From assembly GCA_030653975.1 (NCBI GenBank), contig JAURYH010000035.1, positions 49,058 to 113,057 of the forward strand: a DNA stretch of 64,000 nt. Reading direction: 5' to 3'. A model generated the notes under the pieces. That model worked only from the letters and a program-made list of their open reading frames with translations, was not told the DNA's origin and searched no databases. The position numbers and the translations under genes were made by a program. Position 1 is the first letter of the stretch. Each line of letters opens with the position of its first letter. Shown in pieces: positions 42,878 to 51,799 of this stretch. This DNA comes from Hydrogenophaga sp. (GTDB lineage Bacteria; Pseudomonadota; Gammaproteobacteria; Burkholderiales; Burkholderiaceae_C).

Positions 42878-43684
42878 TCAATAGTAGTTGCCCATGAGGG
42901 ACACCACTTCCAGCAAAAGAATCACCGACAGCAGGCGCGCGAATTCGGTGATGTCGCTGCGCCGCGCGTAACCGCCGTTGGCGTCGGGCTGGGCGCTGGC
43001 GGCCATGGGCACGAAGGCCACCGCCAGGCTGAAAAACAGGGTCTTGAGGACAAAGATCAGCGAGACCGCGGGCGAGAACACACTGCCCACGCTGCGGTTG
43101 TAGTCGGCCAGCGCCCAGGGCGAAAAGCCGTACACGTTCAGGTAGGTCAGCACCAGCGCGATGAAGCAGCTCAGCGCAGCCAGCAGCAGCACCGAGAACA
43201 CCCCGGCCAGCGCGCGCGGCAGCATGTCCAGTCGCAGCAACTGCTGGCGCGGACGGCGCAGACCGCGGCGGTGTTCGTCGCTCAGCAGACGGCGGATGCG
43301 CTGCGACTCGGGCATGGTGTAACGAACCGCCACGAAGAGCGCCGCGTACAGCGGAATGAGCTCCAGCACCAGGGTGCGCACCAGCACCTCCAGCGCGTAC
43401 TGCGAGAGGCCGTAGCTCAGCGCCGTGGCCACCACGATGCGGATCAGCACCAGGCTCACCAGGGCCGACAGCACCAGGAACCAGGTCAGCAGCGGCGCGC
43501 TGGCGCGGTACAGGTGCGCCATGATCGCGTGGCGCTCCTCGGGATCGTCGTAGCTGGAGGGCGACAGCGACAGCACCACGATCTCCGCGCCGATGAACAA
43601 CACCTGCCACCAGGCGCCCCAGGCGCTCAGCACCCCCCGCCCCCAGCGCAGCAGCGTGTTGTGCATCGAAGCAAGCAGGTTCAT
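42878..43684 (-). CDS. MlaE-like ABC permease
   Basis: 268 residues from the ATG at 43684. Several hydrophobic helices and the MlaE-type segments ALSYGLSQYALEVLVRTLVL and LELIPLYAALFVAVRYTMPE place it with MlaE/YrbE permeases, although the central part diverges and carries a charged insertion (RIRRLLSDEHRRGLRRPRQQ). The partner MCE gene follows. The matching ATPase is not encoded between or beside them, so it must be supplied elsewhere if the system is active. Confidence 0.8.
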   Translation of the reverse strand: MNLLASMHNTLLRWGRGVLSAWGAWWQVLFIGAEIVVLSLSPSSYDDPEERHAIMAHLYRASAPLLTWFLVLSALVSLVLIRIVVATALSYGLSQYALEVLVRTLVLELIPLYAALFVAVRYTMPESQRIRRLLSDEHRRGLRRPRQQLLRLDMLPRALAGVFSVLLLAALSCFIALVLTYLNVYGFSPWALADYNRSVGSVFSPAVSLIFVLKTLFFSLAVAFVPMAASAQPDANGGYARRSDITEFARLLSVILLLEVVSLMGNYY

Positions 43685-43828
43685 GCGGCGGATCATAGCG
43701 GCGCGACGCGAAAGTGACAGCACAAGCCCGGAGGCTGGTGAAAACGCCCATGGCCGCGCGCGCGGTTTGTGGATTCAATGCCTCCATCGTGCCCACAACC
43801 GAGGGCGCTGCTGTAACAGGAGGCTTCC

Positions 43829-45388
43829 GTGACCCATTCCATTTCCCCGGTCGTGCGCCGCCAGACCATCGCCGATGCGCTGCACCGCACGGCCGTTCGT
43901 CTGCCGGCCAAGACCGCCATCGTCTGTGGCGACGCGTTATGGACCTACGCCGAGTTCGACGCGCTGGTCTCGCGTCTGGCCGCCGGCCTGCACCGCATCG
44001 GTGTCGGCGAAGGCGACAAGGTGGCCGTGCTGGCGCGCAATTCGCACGGCTTTGCCGCGCTGCGTTTTGCGCTGGCGCGCCGCGGCGCGGTGCTGGTGCC
44101 CATCAATTTCATGCTCAAGGCCGAAGAAGTGGCCTTCATCCTGCGCCACGCCGGAGCCCGCACGCTGGCCACCGACAGCGGCCTGGCCGGACTGGCGCGC
44201 GAAGCCACGGCGCTCGAAACACAGGTCCAGCAGTTCATCTGGCTGCCGAGCGAAGACCCTAGCGAGCCGGCGCCCGGCATGCACCGCTTCGACGAACTCG
44301 CCGCCTGCACCGATGCCCTGCCCGACGTGGCGCTGGGCAGCTTTGACCTGGCCCAGATCGTCTACACCAGTGGCACCGAATCCAGCCCCAAAGGCGCCAT
44401 GCTCACGCACGACGCCGTGCTCTGGCAATACGTGAGCTGCGTCATCAACGCCGAAATCGCCGAAACCGACCGCACCCTGCACGCCCTGCCGCTGTACCAC
44501 TGCGCGCAGCTCGACGTGTTTTTCGGTCCGGCGATCTACATCGGCAGCAGCAACGTCATCACCAGCAAACCGGTGCCCGACAACCTGCTCGCGCTGATCG
44601 AACAGCACCAGATCACCAGCTTCTTCGCGCCGCCCACGGTGTGGATCGCGCTGCTGCGTTCGCCGCTGTTCGACGCCAACAAGCTGGGCAGTCTGGCTAA
44701 GGGCTACTACGGCGCGTCCATCATGCCGGTGGAGGTGTTGAAGGAACTCGCCACGCGCCTGCCGGCCGTGCGGCTGTGGAACCTGTACGGCCAGACCGAG
44801 ATCGCGCCGCTGGCCACCATGCTCGGGCCCGACGACCAGCTGCGCAAACCCGGCTCGTGTGGCAAGGCGGTGCTCAACGTGGAAACGCGCGTGGTCAACG
44901 ACGCCCTGCAGGACGTGGCCGTGGGCGAGGTTGGCGAGATCGTGCACCGCTCGCCCCACCTGATGCTCGGGTACTTCAACGACCCCGAACGCACGGCGGC
45001 CAGCTTCGAGGGCGACTGGTTCCACAGCGGCGACCTGGCCATGATCGACGACGAAGGCTTCATCACCGTGGTCGACCGCAAGAAAGACATGATCAAGACC
45101 GGCGGCGAAAACGTGGCCAGCCGCGAGGTCGAAGAAATGATCTACCGCCTGCCCGCGGTGAGCGAGGTGGCGGTGATCGGCCTGCCCGACCCGAAATGGG
45201 TCGAGGCCGTGACGGCGGTCATCGTGGTCAAGGCCGGGCAGGCACTCACCGAAGACGAGGTGCTGGCGCACTGCAACCAGCACATGGCGCACTTCAAATG
45301 CCCGAAACGCGTGGTGTTCACCGACAGCCTGCCGAAGAACCCGAGCGGGAAGTTGTTGAAGCGGGAGCTTCGGCGGCGCCACGCGTGA
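43829..45388 (+). CDS. AMP-dependent acyl-CoA ligase
   Basis: 519 residues. The AMP-binding motifs are YTSGTESSPKGAMLTH (P-loop, with ES in place of the common TG), LYGQTEIAP (A5) and GDWFHSGDLAMIDDEGFITVVDRKKDM in part as SGDLAMIDDEGFITVVDRKK, with the catalytic lysine in NPSGKLLKREL. It activates a carboxylic acid as its CoA thioester; the substrate (fatty or aromatic acid) cannot be told. It begins alone on the plus strand after a divergent 144-bp gap with the MlaE-like gene and converges with a cytochrome gene. Confidence 0.9.
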   Translation: MTHSISPVVRRQTIADALHRTAVRLPAKTAIVCGDALWTYAEFDALVSRLAAGLHRIGVGEGDKVAVLARNSHGFAALRFALARRGAVLVPINFMLKAEEVAFILRHAGARTLATDSGLAGLAREATALETQVQQFIWLPSEDPSEPAPGMHRFDELAACTDALPDVALGSFDLAQIVYTSGTESSPKGAMLTHDAVLWQYVSCVINAEIAETDRTLHALPLYHCAQLDVFFGPAIYIGSSNVITSKPVPDNLLALIEQHQITSFFAPPTVWIALLRSPLFDANKLGSLAKGYYGASIMPVEVLKELATRLPAVRLWNLYGQTEIAPLATMLGPDDQLRKPGSCGKAVLNVETRVVNDALQDVAVGEVGEIVHRSPHLMLGYFNDPERTAASFEGDWFHSGDLAMIDDEGFITVVDRKKDMIKTGGENVASREVEEMIYRLPAVSEVAVIGLPDPKWVEAVTAVIVVKAGQALTEDEVLAHCNQHMAHFKCPKRVVFTDSLPKNPSGKLLKRELRRRHA

Positions 45389-45394
45389 AAGCCA

Positions 45395-45412
45395 GGTGCG
45401 CGCGTTCGCACC
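45395..45412. terminator. Weak hairpin between converging genes
   Basis: GGTGCG and CGCACC form a perfect six-base stem with a six-base loop, just after the ligand-CoA ligase stop and before the converging cytochrome stop. There is no clear T-run on either side, so rho-independent termination is only possible. Confidence 0.25.
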
Positions 45413-45425
45413 CGCCGCGCACGCC

Positions 45426-45863
45426 CTATTTCCGCTGCATGCGCTCCAGGTGGTCGATCAGGTCGTCAATGCGCCGCTGCGCGGCCCGCTCGGCCTGCTC
45501 ATCGGAGCCGCCCACGTTCTTCACCCGATCGTAGTAGACGCTGCCCCAGACGGGCATTTCGCGCGACCCGTGCGTGCCGATGTCCGCGGTACCGCGCCCG
45601 TCGATCATCGCGGCCACCCGTTCCTTCGGAAACACACCCCCATGGCGCACGGCCAGCAGCGTCAGGTCGCTCGGCCGGACCACCAGAAAGGGCACCAACG
45701 GACCGTCACCGCGCCCGGCCACACCGTGACAGCTGGCGCAGCTGTTCTGGTAGTCCCAGCGGCCCGGGTCGCCCAGGCGCTGCGTCGGGACCTGTGCGTG
45801 CGCCGACGCCGCCAGCCACAAAACACCACCCGCCACCACCCACTTCCATGCCAACGTGTCCAT
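45426..45863 (-). CDS. Small c-type cytochrome
   Basis: 145 residues from the ATG at 45863 with a Sec signal ending SAHAQ. One haem-binding CASCHG motif (about residue 42) and an axial methionine region (HGSREMPVWG) are visible, so it is a class I mono-haem cytochrome c. The tail (ERAAQRRIDDLIDHLERMQR) is a long helix. Periplasmic electron carrier; the partner oxidase or dehydrogenase is not in the window. Confidence 0.87.
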   Translation of the reverse strand: MDTLAWKWVVAGGVLWLAASAHAQVPTQRLGDPGRWDYQNSCASCHGVAGRGDGPLVPFLVVRPSDLTLLAVRHGGVFPKERVAAMIDGRGTADIGTHGSREMPVWGSVYYDRVKNVGGSDEQAERAAQRRIDDLIDHLERMQRK

Positions 45864-45940
45864 GCTGCTTTCCTTTGTATTGAAATCTGTTGCGATCGGG
45901 AGACACAGTACCACCCCTGCCCGTTGCGGCGGAACGTGTC

Positions 45941-47065
45941 TCAGGAAACAGCTGTGCCTTCCGGAATTCCACTCTCCCGCCCGCCGCGCTCCAGCGCCCA
46001 GGCCACGTGCTCGCGCACGAGCGCGCTGGGGTGTTCGCTGCGGGCGACCAGGGCCTGGTGCAGGGCATTCCGCTCCACGCCCGCCACCGCCGACAACGCA
46101 TTGCCCATCGCCACCGCGATGTTGCGCAGCCAGCGCTCATGCCCGATGCGCCGGATAGGGCTGCCTTCGGTGCGGTGCAGGAACTCCGCTTCGGTCCACG
46201 CAAACAGATCGATCAGCCTTGAACCGGCAAGCCCTTCGCGCGGATCGAAGTCGGACAAGGGGCTGCGCTGCGCGAACTTGTTCCAGGGGCAGACCAGCTG
46301 GCAGTCGTCACAGCCGTAGATGCGGTTGCCGACCAGCGGGCGCAGGTCTTCGGGGATCGCCCCCGCGTGTTCGATGGTCAGGTAGCTGATGCAGCGCCGC
46401 GCGTCCAGCCGCTGGGGCCCGAGGATGGCCCGGGTCGGGCAGACCTCGATGCAGGCCGTGCAGGCGCCGCAATGGTCCGACACCGGTTCGCTCGCGGGCA
46501 AAGCGATGTCCACAAAGATCTCGCCCAGGAAGAACATCGAGCCGCCTTCGCGGTTGAGCACCAGCGTGTGTTTGCCGCGCCAGCCCTGGCCGCTGCGGCT
46601 GGCGAGTTCGGCTTCGAGCACGGGCGCGGAGTCGGTGAACACGCGATGGCCGAGCGGCCCCACCTCGGTGGCGATGCGCTCGGCCAGTTTCTGCAGTCGG
46701 TTGCGCAAGACCTTGTGGTAGTCCCGCCCCCGGGCGTAGAGCGAAACCACGGCCTCGCCCGGCCGTTCCAGCCGGCCGAGCTCGATCGCCTGCCAGCCTT
46801 CGGGCGTGTCACGCGGCAGGTAGTCCATGCGCGCGGTGATCACGCTCACCGTGCCCGGCACCAGCTCGGCCGGGCGCGCGCGCTTGAGGCCGTGGCTGGC
46901 CATGTAGCCCATGTCGCCGTGAAATCCGGCCTGCAACCAGGCGTTCAGACCGGGTTCGGCCGCAGAAAGATCCACGCCGGTCACGCCGATTTGTGAAAAT
47001 GCGAGCTCCCGGCCCCAGGCCTGAATCTGTGAGACGAGTTGAGCAGCAACAAAACCGGTTTTCAT
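45941..47065 (-). CDS. queG: QueG, epoxyqueuosine reductase
   Basis: 374 residues from the ATG at 47065. QueG marks are MGYMASHGLKRARPAELVPG near residue 53, the ferredoxin-like motifs CGACTACIEVCPTRAIL and CDDCQLVCPWNKFA, and the N-terminal cobalamin-binding region. The enzyme reduces epoxyqueuosine to queuosine in tRNA using cobalamin and two [4Fe-4S] clusters. It is divergent from tsaE, with only 18 bp between the two start codons. The C-terminal HEAT-like tail is present. Confidence 0.94.
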   Translation of the reverse strand: MKTGFVAAQLVSQIQAWGRELAFSQIGVTGVDLSAAEPGLNAWLQAGFHGDMGYMASHGLKRARPAELVPGTVSVITARMDYLPRDTPEGWQAIELGRLERPGEAVVSLYARGRDYHKVLRNRLQKLAERIATEVGPLGHRVFTDSAPVLEAELASRSGQGWRGKHTLVLNREGGSMFFLGEIFVDIALPASEPVSDHCGACTACIEVCPTRAILGPQRLDARRCISYLTIEHAGAIPEDLRPLVGNRIYGCDDCQLVCPWNKFAQRSPLSDFDPREGLAGSRLIDLFAWTEAEFLHRTEGSPIRRIGHERWLRNIAVAMGNALSAVAGVERNALHQALVARSEHPSALVREHVAWALERGGRESGIPEGTAVS

Positions 47066-47083
47066 GTTCCACCCATTGTAGGA

Positions 47084-47665
47084 ATGGACTCGGGAACGCG
47101 CTCCCCGGCAGACACCCCGTCTGGTGCCGCGGCTGGCGGGGTGTGGCCCGTGCTGCAGGTTCACTGGAACAGCGAAGAAGACACGCTCGCCTTCGCCAGC
47201 CGCCTCGCCACCTGCCCTGCGCTGGCCCACGCCACACTCACCCTGCACGGCGACCTGGGCGCGGGCAAAACCACGCTGGTGCGCCACCTGCTGCGCGCCC
47301 TCGGCGTGCAGGGGCGCATCAAGAGCCCGACCTACGCGGTGGTCGAACCGCACAGCAGCATCGACTGCCCGTTCATGCCCGATGGCGAAGTCCTGCACAT
47401 CTGGCACTTCGATTTTTACCGCTTCAGCGACCCGCGCGAATGGGAAGATGCGGGTTTTCGCGAACTTTTTGCCAGCCCCGGCCTCAAGCTGGTGGAATGG
47501 CCCGAGCGCGCGGCCGACACGCTGTCCACCGTGGACGCCGATATTCACATCGAGCCCGAAGCCATGAGCCCCTCATCCCGCGACGAAGCCGACAGCGTGC
47601 GCAGCGTGCGCTTCACGGCTTACACGCCCACCGGCCGGCACCTGCTGGCAGTGCTGCAGGCATGA
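47084..47665 (+). CDS. tsaE: TsaE, ATPase of the tRNA t6A pathway
   Basis: 193 residues from the ATG at 47084; a TTG at 47039 in frame is an alternative but would lie inside queG. The P-loop GDLGAGKTTLVRHLLRALG (about 61-79), SPTYAVVEPH, WHFDFYRFSDPREWEDAGF and LVEWPERA are diagnostic. TsaE powers the TsaBDE complex for N6-threonylcarbamoyladenosine in tRNA. It is followed directly by amiC (ATGA overlap), the tsaE-amiC order common in proteobacteria. Confidence 0.93.
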   Translation: MDSGTRSPADTPSGAAAGGVWPVLQVHWNSEEDTLAFASRLATCPALAHATLTLHGDLGAGKTTLVRHLLRALGVQGRIKSPTYAVVEPHSSIDCPFMPDGEVLHIWHFDFYRFSDPREWEDAGFRELFASPGLKLVEWPERAADTLSTVDADIHIEPEAMSPSSRDEADSVRSVRFTAYTPTGRHLLAVLQA

Positions 47666-49080
47666 CACAGCGCCAGAACGGTCCAAACCGCCGCACCCTG
47701 TTGCAGGCCGGCTCGCTGGTGCTGCTGCTCAGCACGCAGCAGATCGCGCGCGGCGCCAACGTGGTGGCGGTGCGCATCTGGCCGGCACAGGACTACACGC
47801 GTGTGACGATCGAATCGGACGGCGAACTCAAGGCCCGTCAGACCTCAGAGAGCGATCTGTCGCGCCTGACGATGGACATCGAGGGCATCGACCTCGTGGC
47901 CGGCATGCGCGAGCTGGTGGGCAAGCTGAAATCGGAAGACCCCAACATCGCAGGCATTCGCGTGGAGCAGCGCCAGGGCAAGCTGGTGCAGTTGCACATC
48001 GACCTCAAACAGCCGATCAAGCCCCAGGTGTTCAACCTGCAGCCGGTGGCGGCCTACCAGCATCGGCTGGTGTTCGACCTGTACCCGGTGCACGCGCCCG
48101 ACCCGCTCGAGGAGCTGATCGCCCAGCGCATGAAGGAGCTCGACGAAGCCAGCGCGCGCGCCGCGCGCCTGCTGGGCGTCGAAACCGGCGCCCTGGGCAG
48201 CCCGGCCGGTACCGATGATCCCCTGGGCGAGCTGCTCGCGCGCAACGGCCATGCGCCGCTGGACAAGCCGGCACCCGCCCCGCCCAAAACGCCCGCCGCG
48301 AACACCGGCAAAGCGCCAGCCGTGCCCCTCCAGCCGCCGGCTTCGGGGGGCATCACCGACCGCCTGATCATCGTGGCCCTCGACCCCGGCCACGGCGGCG
48401 AAGACCCGGGCGCCATCGGCCCCGGCGGCACACGCGAAAAAGACGTGGTGCTCAAGGTGGCGCTGCGCCTGCGCGACCGCATCAACGCCACCCGCGTCAA
48501 CGGCAACCCCATGCGCGCCTACCTCACGCGGGACGCCGACTTCTTCGTCCCGCTGCACGTGCGCGTGCAGAAGGCCCAGCGCGTCAAGGCCGACCTGTTC
48601 ATCAGCATCCACGCCGACGCCTTCATGACGGCACGCCCCCAGGGGGCGAGCATCTTCGCGCTCAGCACCAAGGGCGCGAGCAGCGCCGCCGCGCGCTGGA
48701 TGGCCGACAAGGAAAACGCCGCCGATCTGGTGGGCGGCATCAATGTCAAGGCCAAGGACGCCACGGTGCAGCGCACCCTGCTCGACATGAGCACCACCGC
48801 GCAGATCAAGGACAGCCTGAAACTCGGCAGCGCCATGCTCGGCGAGGTGGGCCGCGTGGGCAAGCTGCACAAGCCGCGTGTGGAGCAGGCAGGCTTTGCC
48901 GTGCTCAAGGCGCCCGACATCCCGAGCGTGCTGGTCGAAACCGCCTTCATCAGCAACCCGGAAGAAGAAGAGCGCCTGCGCAGCGTGAAATACCAGACCG
49001 ACCTCGCCGATGCCCTGCTCAGGGGCATCGTGAAGTACTTCGGCGCCAACCCGCCGCTGGCCCGGTCCCGGCAGTTCTGA
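47662..49080 (+). CDS. amiC: AmiC-type N-acetylmuramoyl-L-alanine amidase
   Basis: 472 residues. A Tat-type signal (NRRTLLQAGSLVLLLSTQQI, about 9-28) is followed by an AMIN domain (about 34-150: RIWPAQDYTRVTIESDGELK), a proline-rich linker, and the Amidase_3 domain (about 225-460) with ALDPGHGGEDPGAIGPGGT, FISIHADAF and VLVETAFISNPEEEERL containing the zinc ligands and catalytic Glu. It splits septal peptidoglycan during daughter-cell separation, with activation by EnvC/NlpD-type proteins known for the family. It overlaps tsaE by 4 bp and its stop abuts the converging DedA stop. Confidence 0.95.
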   Translation: MTQRQNGPNRRTLLQAGSLVLLLSTQQIARGANVVAVRIWPAQDYTRVTIESDGELKARQTSESDLSRLTMDIEGIDLVAGMRELVGKLKSEDPNIAGIRVEQRQGKLVQLHIDLKQPIKPQVFNLQPVAAYQHRLVFDLYPVHAPDPLEELIAQRMKELDEASARAARLLGVETGALGSPAGTDDPLGELLARNGHAPLDKPAPAPPKTPAANTGKAPAVPLQPPASGGITDRLIIVALDPGHGGEDPGAIGPGGTREKDVVLKVALRLRDRINATRVNGNPMRAYLTRDADFFVPLHVRVQKAQRVKADLFISIHADAFMTARPQGASIFALSTKGASSAAARWMADKENAADLVGGINVKAKDATVQRTLLDMSTTAQIKDSLKLGSAMLGEVGRVGKLHKPRVEQAGFAVLKAPDIPSVLVETAFISNPEEEERLRSVKYQTDLADALLRGIVKYFGANPPLARSRQF

Positions 49081-49743
49081 TCAGGACGCCGCAGCGGCCC
49101 GCGCTTTTTCCGCCCGCGCCGCCCGCCAGCCACCAAAGATGGCGATCAGCCCCGGCACGAAGATCAGCGCCCAGATGATCTTGGACAGGTTGGCCTGCAC
49201 CCAGGGCAGGTTGCCGAAGAAATAACCGGCGGCTGTCAGGCCGATCACCCAGATGATGGCACCGACCACGTTGTAGGCGGTGAACTTGCTGCGCGTCATC
49301 TCGGCCACGCCCGCGACGAAGGGCGCAAAGGTGCGGATGAAAGGCATGAAACGCGCCAGGATGATGGTCACGCCACCGTAGCGCTCGTAGAAGTTGTGCG
49401 CCTGGTTGAAGGCGTTCTTGTTGAAGAAACGCGAGTTTTCCCACTGGAACACCTTCGGCCCGAAGTAGCGGCCGATGCTGTAGTTGGTCTGGTCGCCCAG
49501 GATGGCGGCGGCCAGCATCAGGCCGGCGGCGAGCGACCAGTCCATCAAGCCGGCACCGCAGAGCGCACCGACGATGAACAGCAGCGAATCGCCGGGCAGG
49601 AAGGGCATGACCACCAGCCCGGTTTCCACAAAGATGATGAGAAACAGCAGGGCGTAGACCCAGGCACCGTAGGTTTGCACGAAGGCCATCAGGTGCTGGT
49701 CCACGTGCAGGATGAAATCGATCAAGAAGGCAATAAGTTCCAT
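49081..49743 (-). CDS. DedA-family membrane protein
   Basis: 220 residues from the ATG at 49743. Family segments are GAWVYALLFLIIFVETGLVV, MPFLPGDSLLFIVGALCG, DQTNYSIGRYFG and FMPFIRTFAPFVAGVAEM with the conserved arginines. About five to six hydrophobic segments. DedA proteins take part in membrane lipid homeostasis, and some members flip undecaprenyl phosphate. Its stop codon is directly beside the amiC stop (TGA then TCA), with no spacer. It is divergent from mutL with 42 bp between starts. Confidence 0.92.
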   Translation of the reverse strand: MELIAFLIDFILHVDQHLMAFVQTYGAWVYALLFLIIFVETGLVVMPFLPGDSLLFIVGALCGAGLMDWSLAAGLMLAAAILGDQTNYSIGRYFGPKVFQWENSRFFNKNAFNQAHNFYERYGGVTIILARFMPFIRTFAPFVAGVAEMTRSKFTAYNVVGAIIWVIGLTAAGYFFGNLPWVQANLSKIIWALIFVPGLIAIFGGWRAARAEKARAAAAS

Positions 49744-49785
49744 GAGGGGATTATCCCTGCCACCGGGACACCTACAATTTCCCCG

Positions 49786-51780
49786 GTGAACGCACCGCAC
49801 CCCCTCCCGGCCCGCCAACCCATCCGCGAACTGCCCGACGAACTGATCAGCCAGATCGCCGCCGGCGAAGTGGTCGAACGCCCCGCCTCGGTGGTGCGCG
49901 AGCTGGTGGACAACGCGCTCGACGCCGGTGCCACCCAGGTCACCGTGCGCCTGCAGGCCGGCGGCGTGCGGCTGATCAGCGTGGAAGACAACGGCTGGGG
50001 CATCCAGCGCACCGAACTGCCCACCGCGCTCAAGCGCCACGCCACCAGCAAGATCGCCAGCCTGGGTGACCTGGAATCCGTGCACACCATGGGTTTCCGC
50101 GGTGAGGCGCTGGCCGCCATCTGCTCGATCGCCGAAGTCTCGGTGCTCACGCGCGTGGACAGCGGCGACGAGCCCCACGGCTGGCTGCTCGACGGCCGCA
50201 GCGGCGAACTGCAACCCACCGCGCGCAACCCGGGCACCACGGTCGAGGTGCGCGAACTCTTTTTCGCCACGCCGGCGCGGCGCAAGTTCCTGAAAACCGA
50301 CGCCACCGAACTGGCCCACTGCATCGAGGCCGTGCGCCGCCACGCGCTGGCGCGGCCCGAAGTGGGTTTTGCGATCTGGCACGACGGCAAACTGGTGGCG
50401 CAGTGGCGCGCCGTGGCGGCCGACCTTGCGGGTGGCGGCACGCTGGACGCGCTGCGCCAGCGCCTGGCCGACGTGCTGGGCGAAGACTTCATACAACAGG
50501 CGGTGGCGGTCAACTGGCCGGCTGACGCCGTGCCCGGTGAAGTGGCCCGGGCCGATGGCGTGCAGCGCCTGCGCGTCTGGGGCTTTGCCGGCGTGCCCGA
50601 CGCGGCGCGCTCGCGCAGCGACTGGCAATACGCCTACGTGAACGGCCGTTTCGTGCGCGACAAGGTGATCGGCCACGCCGCGCGCAGCGCCTATGAGGAT
50701 GTGCTGCACGGCCACCGCCAGCCGGTCTACGCGCTCTACGTGAGCCTGGACCCGACGCGGGTGGACGTGAACGTGCACCCGACCAAGATCGAGGTGCGCT
50801 TCCGCGACAGCCGAGAGGTGCACCAGGCGGTGCGCCACGCGGTGGAAGCCGCGCTGGCCGCGCCGCGTTCGGCCGCAGCCGCGGCGGCGCAAACCACGCT
50901 CATGCCCGGAGAGACGCCTTCCGGTTCGGCTTCGGCGATACCGCCCGGTGCGGCCTGGAACGCTCCCGAGCGCCTGCCCTCCCCGCTGGGTGGCGCACAG
51001 AACCCGCTACCCTTCCAGCGCTATGCACCGCCCGACGACACCATCGGCCAGCGCGTGAGCGACCTCGGGGCCTTGTGGGGCAACGGCCCCCAGGGTTCAG
51101 CCCAACGATCCGATCCGGCGAGCCCATCGATCGGCTCGGAGCGAACGGACGGAACGCGCAGTGAAACAGCCGTCGTCCAACCCCTGCCCGAAGGCGACTG
51201 GCCGCTCGGCCGCGCCATCGCACAGCTGCAGGGTGTCTACATCCTGGCCGAAAACGCCCAGGGCCTGGTGGTGGTGGACATGCATGCGGCGCACGAGCGT
51301 ATCGTCTACGAACGCCTCAAGCAGCAGATGGACAACGAGCAACTGGCCAGCCAGCCGCTGCTGATCCCGGCCACCTTCGCCGCCACGCCCGCCGAGGTGG
51401 CGACCGCCGAAGACAGCGGTGTGGTGCTCGCCATGCTCGGCCTGGAGATCGTGCCGTTTTCACCCAAGACGCTGGCGGTGCGCGCCGTGCCGACCACGCT
51501 CGCGCAGGGTGACCCGGTGGAACTCGCGCGCAGCGTGCTCGCCGAGCTGAGCCAGCACGATGCCAGCACCGTGGTGCAACGCGCGCGCAATGAGCTGCTG
51601 GCCACCATGGCCTGCCACGGCGCGGTGCGCGCCAACCGGCGCCTGGCGCTGGACGAAATGAACGCGCTCCTGCGCCAGATGGAAGTCACCGAGCGCTCCG
51701 ACCAGTGCAACCACGGCCGCCCGACCTGGCGCCAGGTCAGCATGCGCGAGCTGGACGCGCTGTTCCTGCGCGGGCGCTGA
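49786..51780 (+). CDS. mutL: MutL, DNA mismatch repair protein
   Basis: 664 residues from a GTG at 49786, chosen because the family's opening PIRELPDELISQIAAGEVVE follows at about residue 11; the frame is open further upstream but that part is antisense to DedA. The GHKL ATPase motifs are ELVDNALDAGATQV, GFRGEALAAICSIAE and NVHPTKIEVRF. A variable linker (about 365-470) joins the C-terminal dimerisation domain, which contains VVDMHAAHERIVYERLK and ends CNHGRPTWRQVSMRELDALF. Couples MutS to downstream excision. Confidence in the start is moderate. Confidence 0.94.
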   Translation: MNAPHPLPARQPIRELPDELISQIAAGEVVERPASVVRELVDNALDAGATQVTVRLQAGGVRLISVEDNGWGIQRTELPTALKRHATSKIASLGDLESVHTMGFRGEALAAICSIAEVSVLTRVDSGDEPHGWLLDGRSGELQPTARNPGTTVEVRELFFATPARRKFLKTDATELAHCIEAVRRHALARPEVGFAIWHDGKLVAQWRAVAADLAGGGTLDALRQRLADVLGEDFIQQAVAVNWPADAVPGEVARADGVQRLRVWGFAGVPDAARSRSDWQYAYVNGRFVRDKVIGHAARSAYEDVLHGHRQPVYALYVSLDPTRVDVNVHPTKIEVRFRDSREVHQAVRHAVEAALAAPRSAAAAAAQTTLMPGETPSGSASAIPPGAAWNAPERLPSPLGGAQNPLPFQRYAPPDDTIGQRVSDLGALWGNGPQGSAQRSDPASPSIGSERTDGTRSETAVVQPLPEGDWPLGRAIAQLQGVYILAENAQGLVVVDMHAAHERIVYERLKQQMDNEQLASQPLLIPATFAATPAEVATAEDSGVVLAMLGLEIVPFSPKTLAVRAVPTTLAQGDPVELARSVLAELSQHDASTVVQRARNELLATMACHGAVRANRRLALDEMNALLRQMEVTERSDQCNHGRPTWRQVSMRELDALFLRGR

Positions 51781-51799
51781 ACCTCCGGGAGGCATCACC

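Noticed and set aside
49081..50892. Long minus-strand frame continuing upstream of the DedA gene across mutL
   Set aside because: Only the part from the ATG at 49743 matches DedA; the rest is antisense to the conserved MutL ATPase domain.
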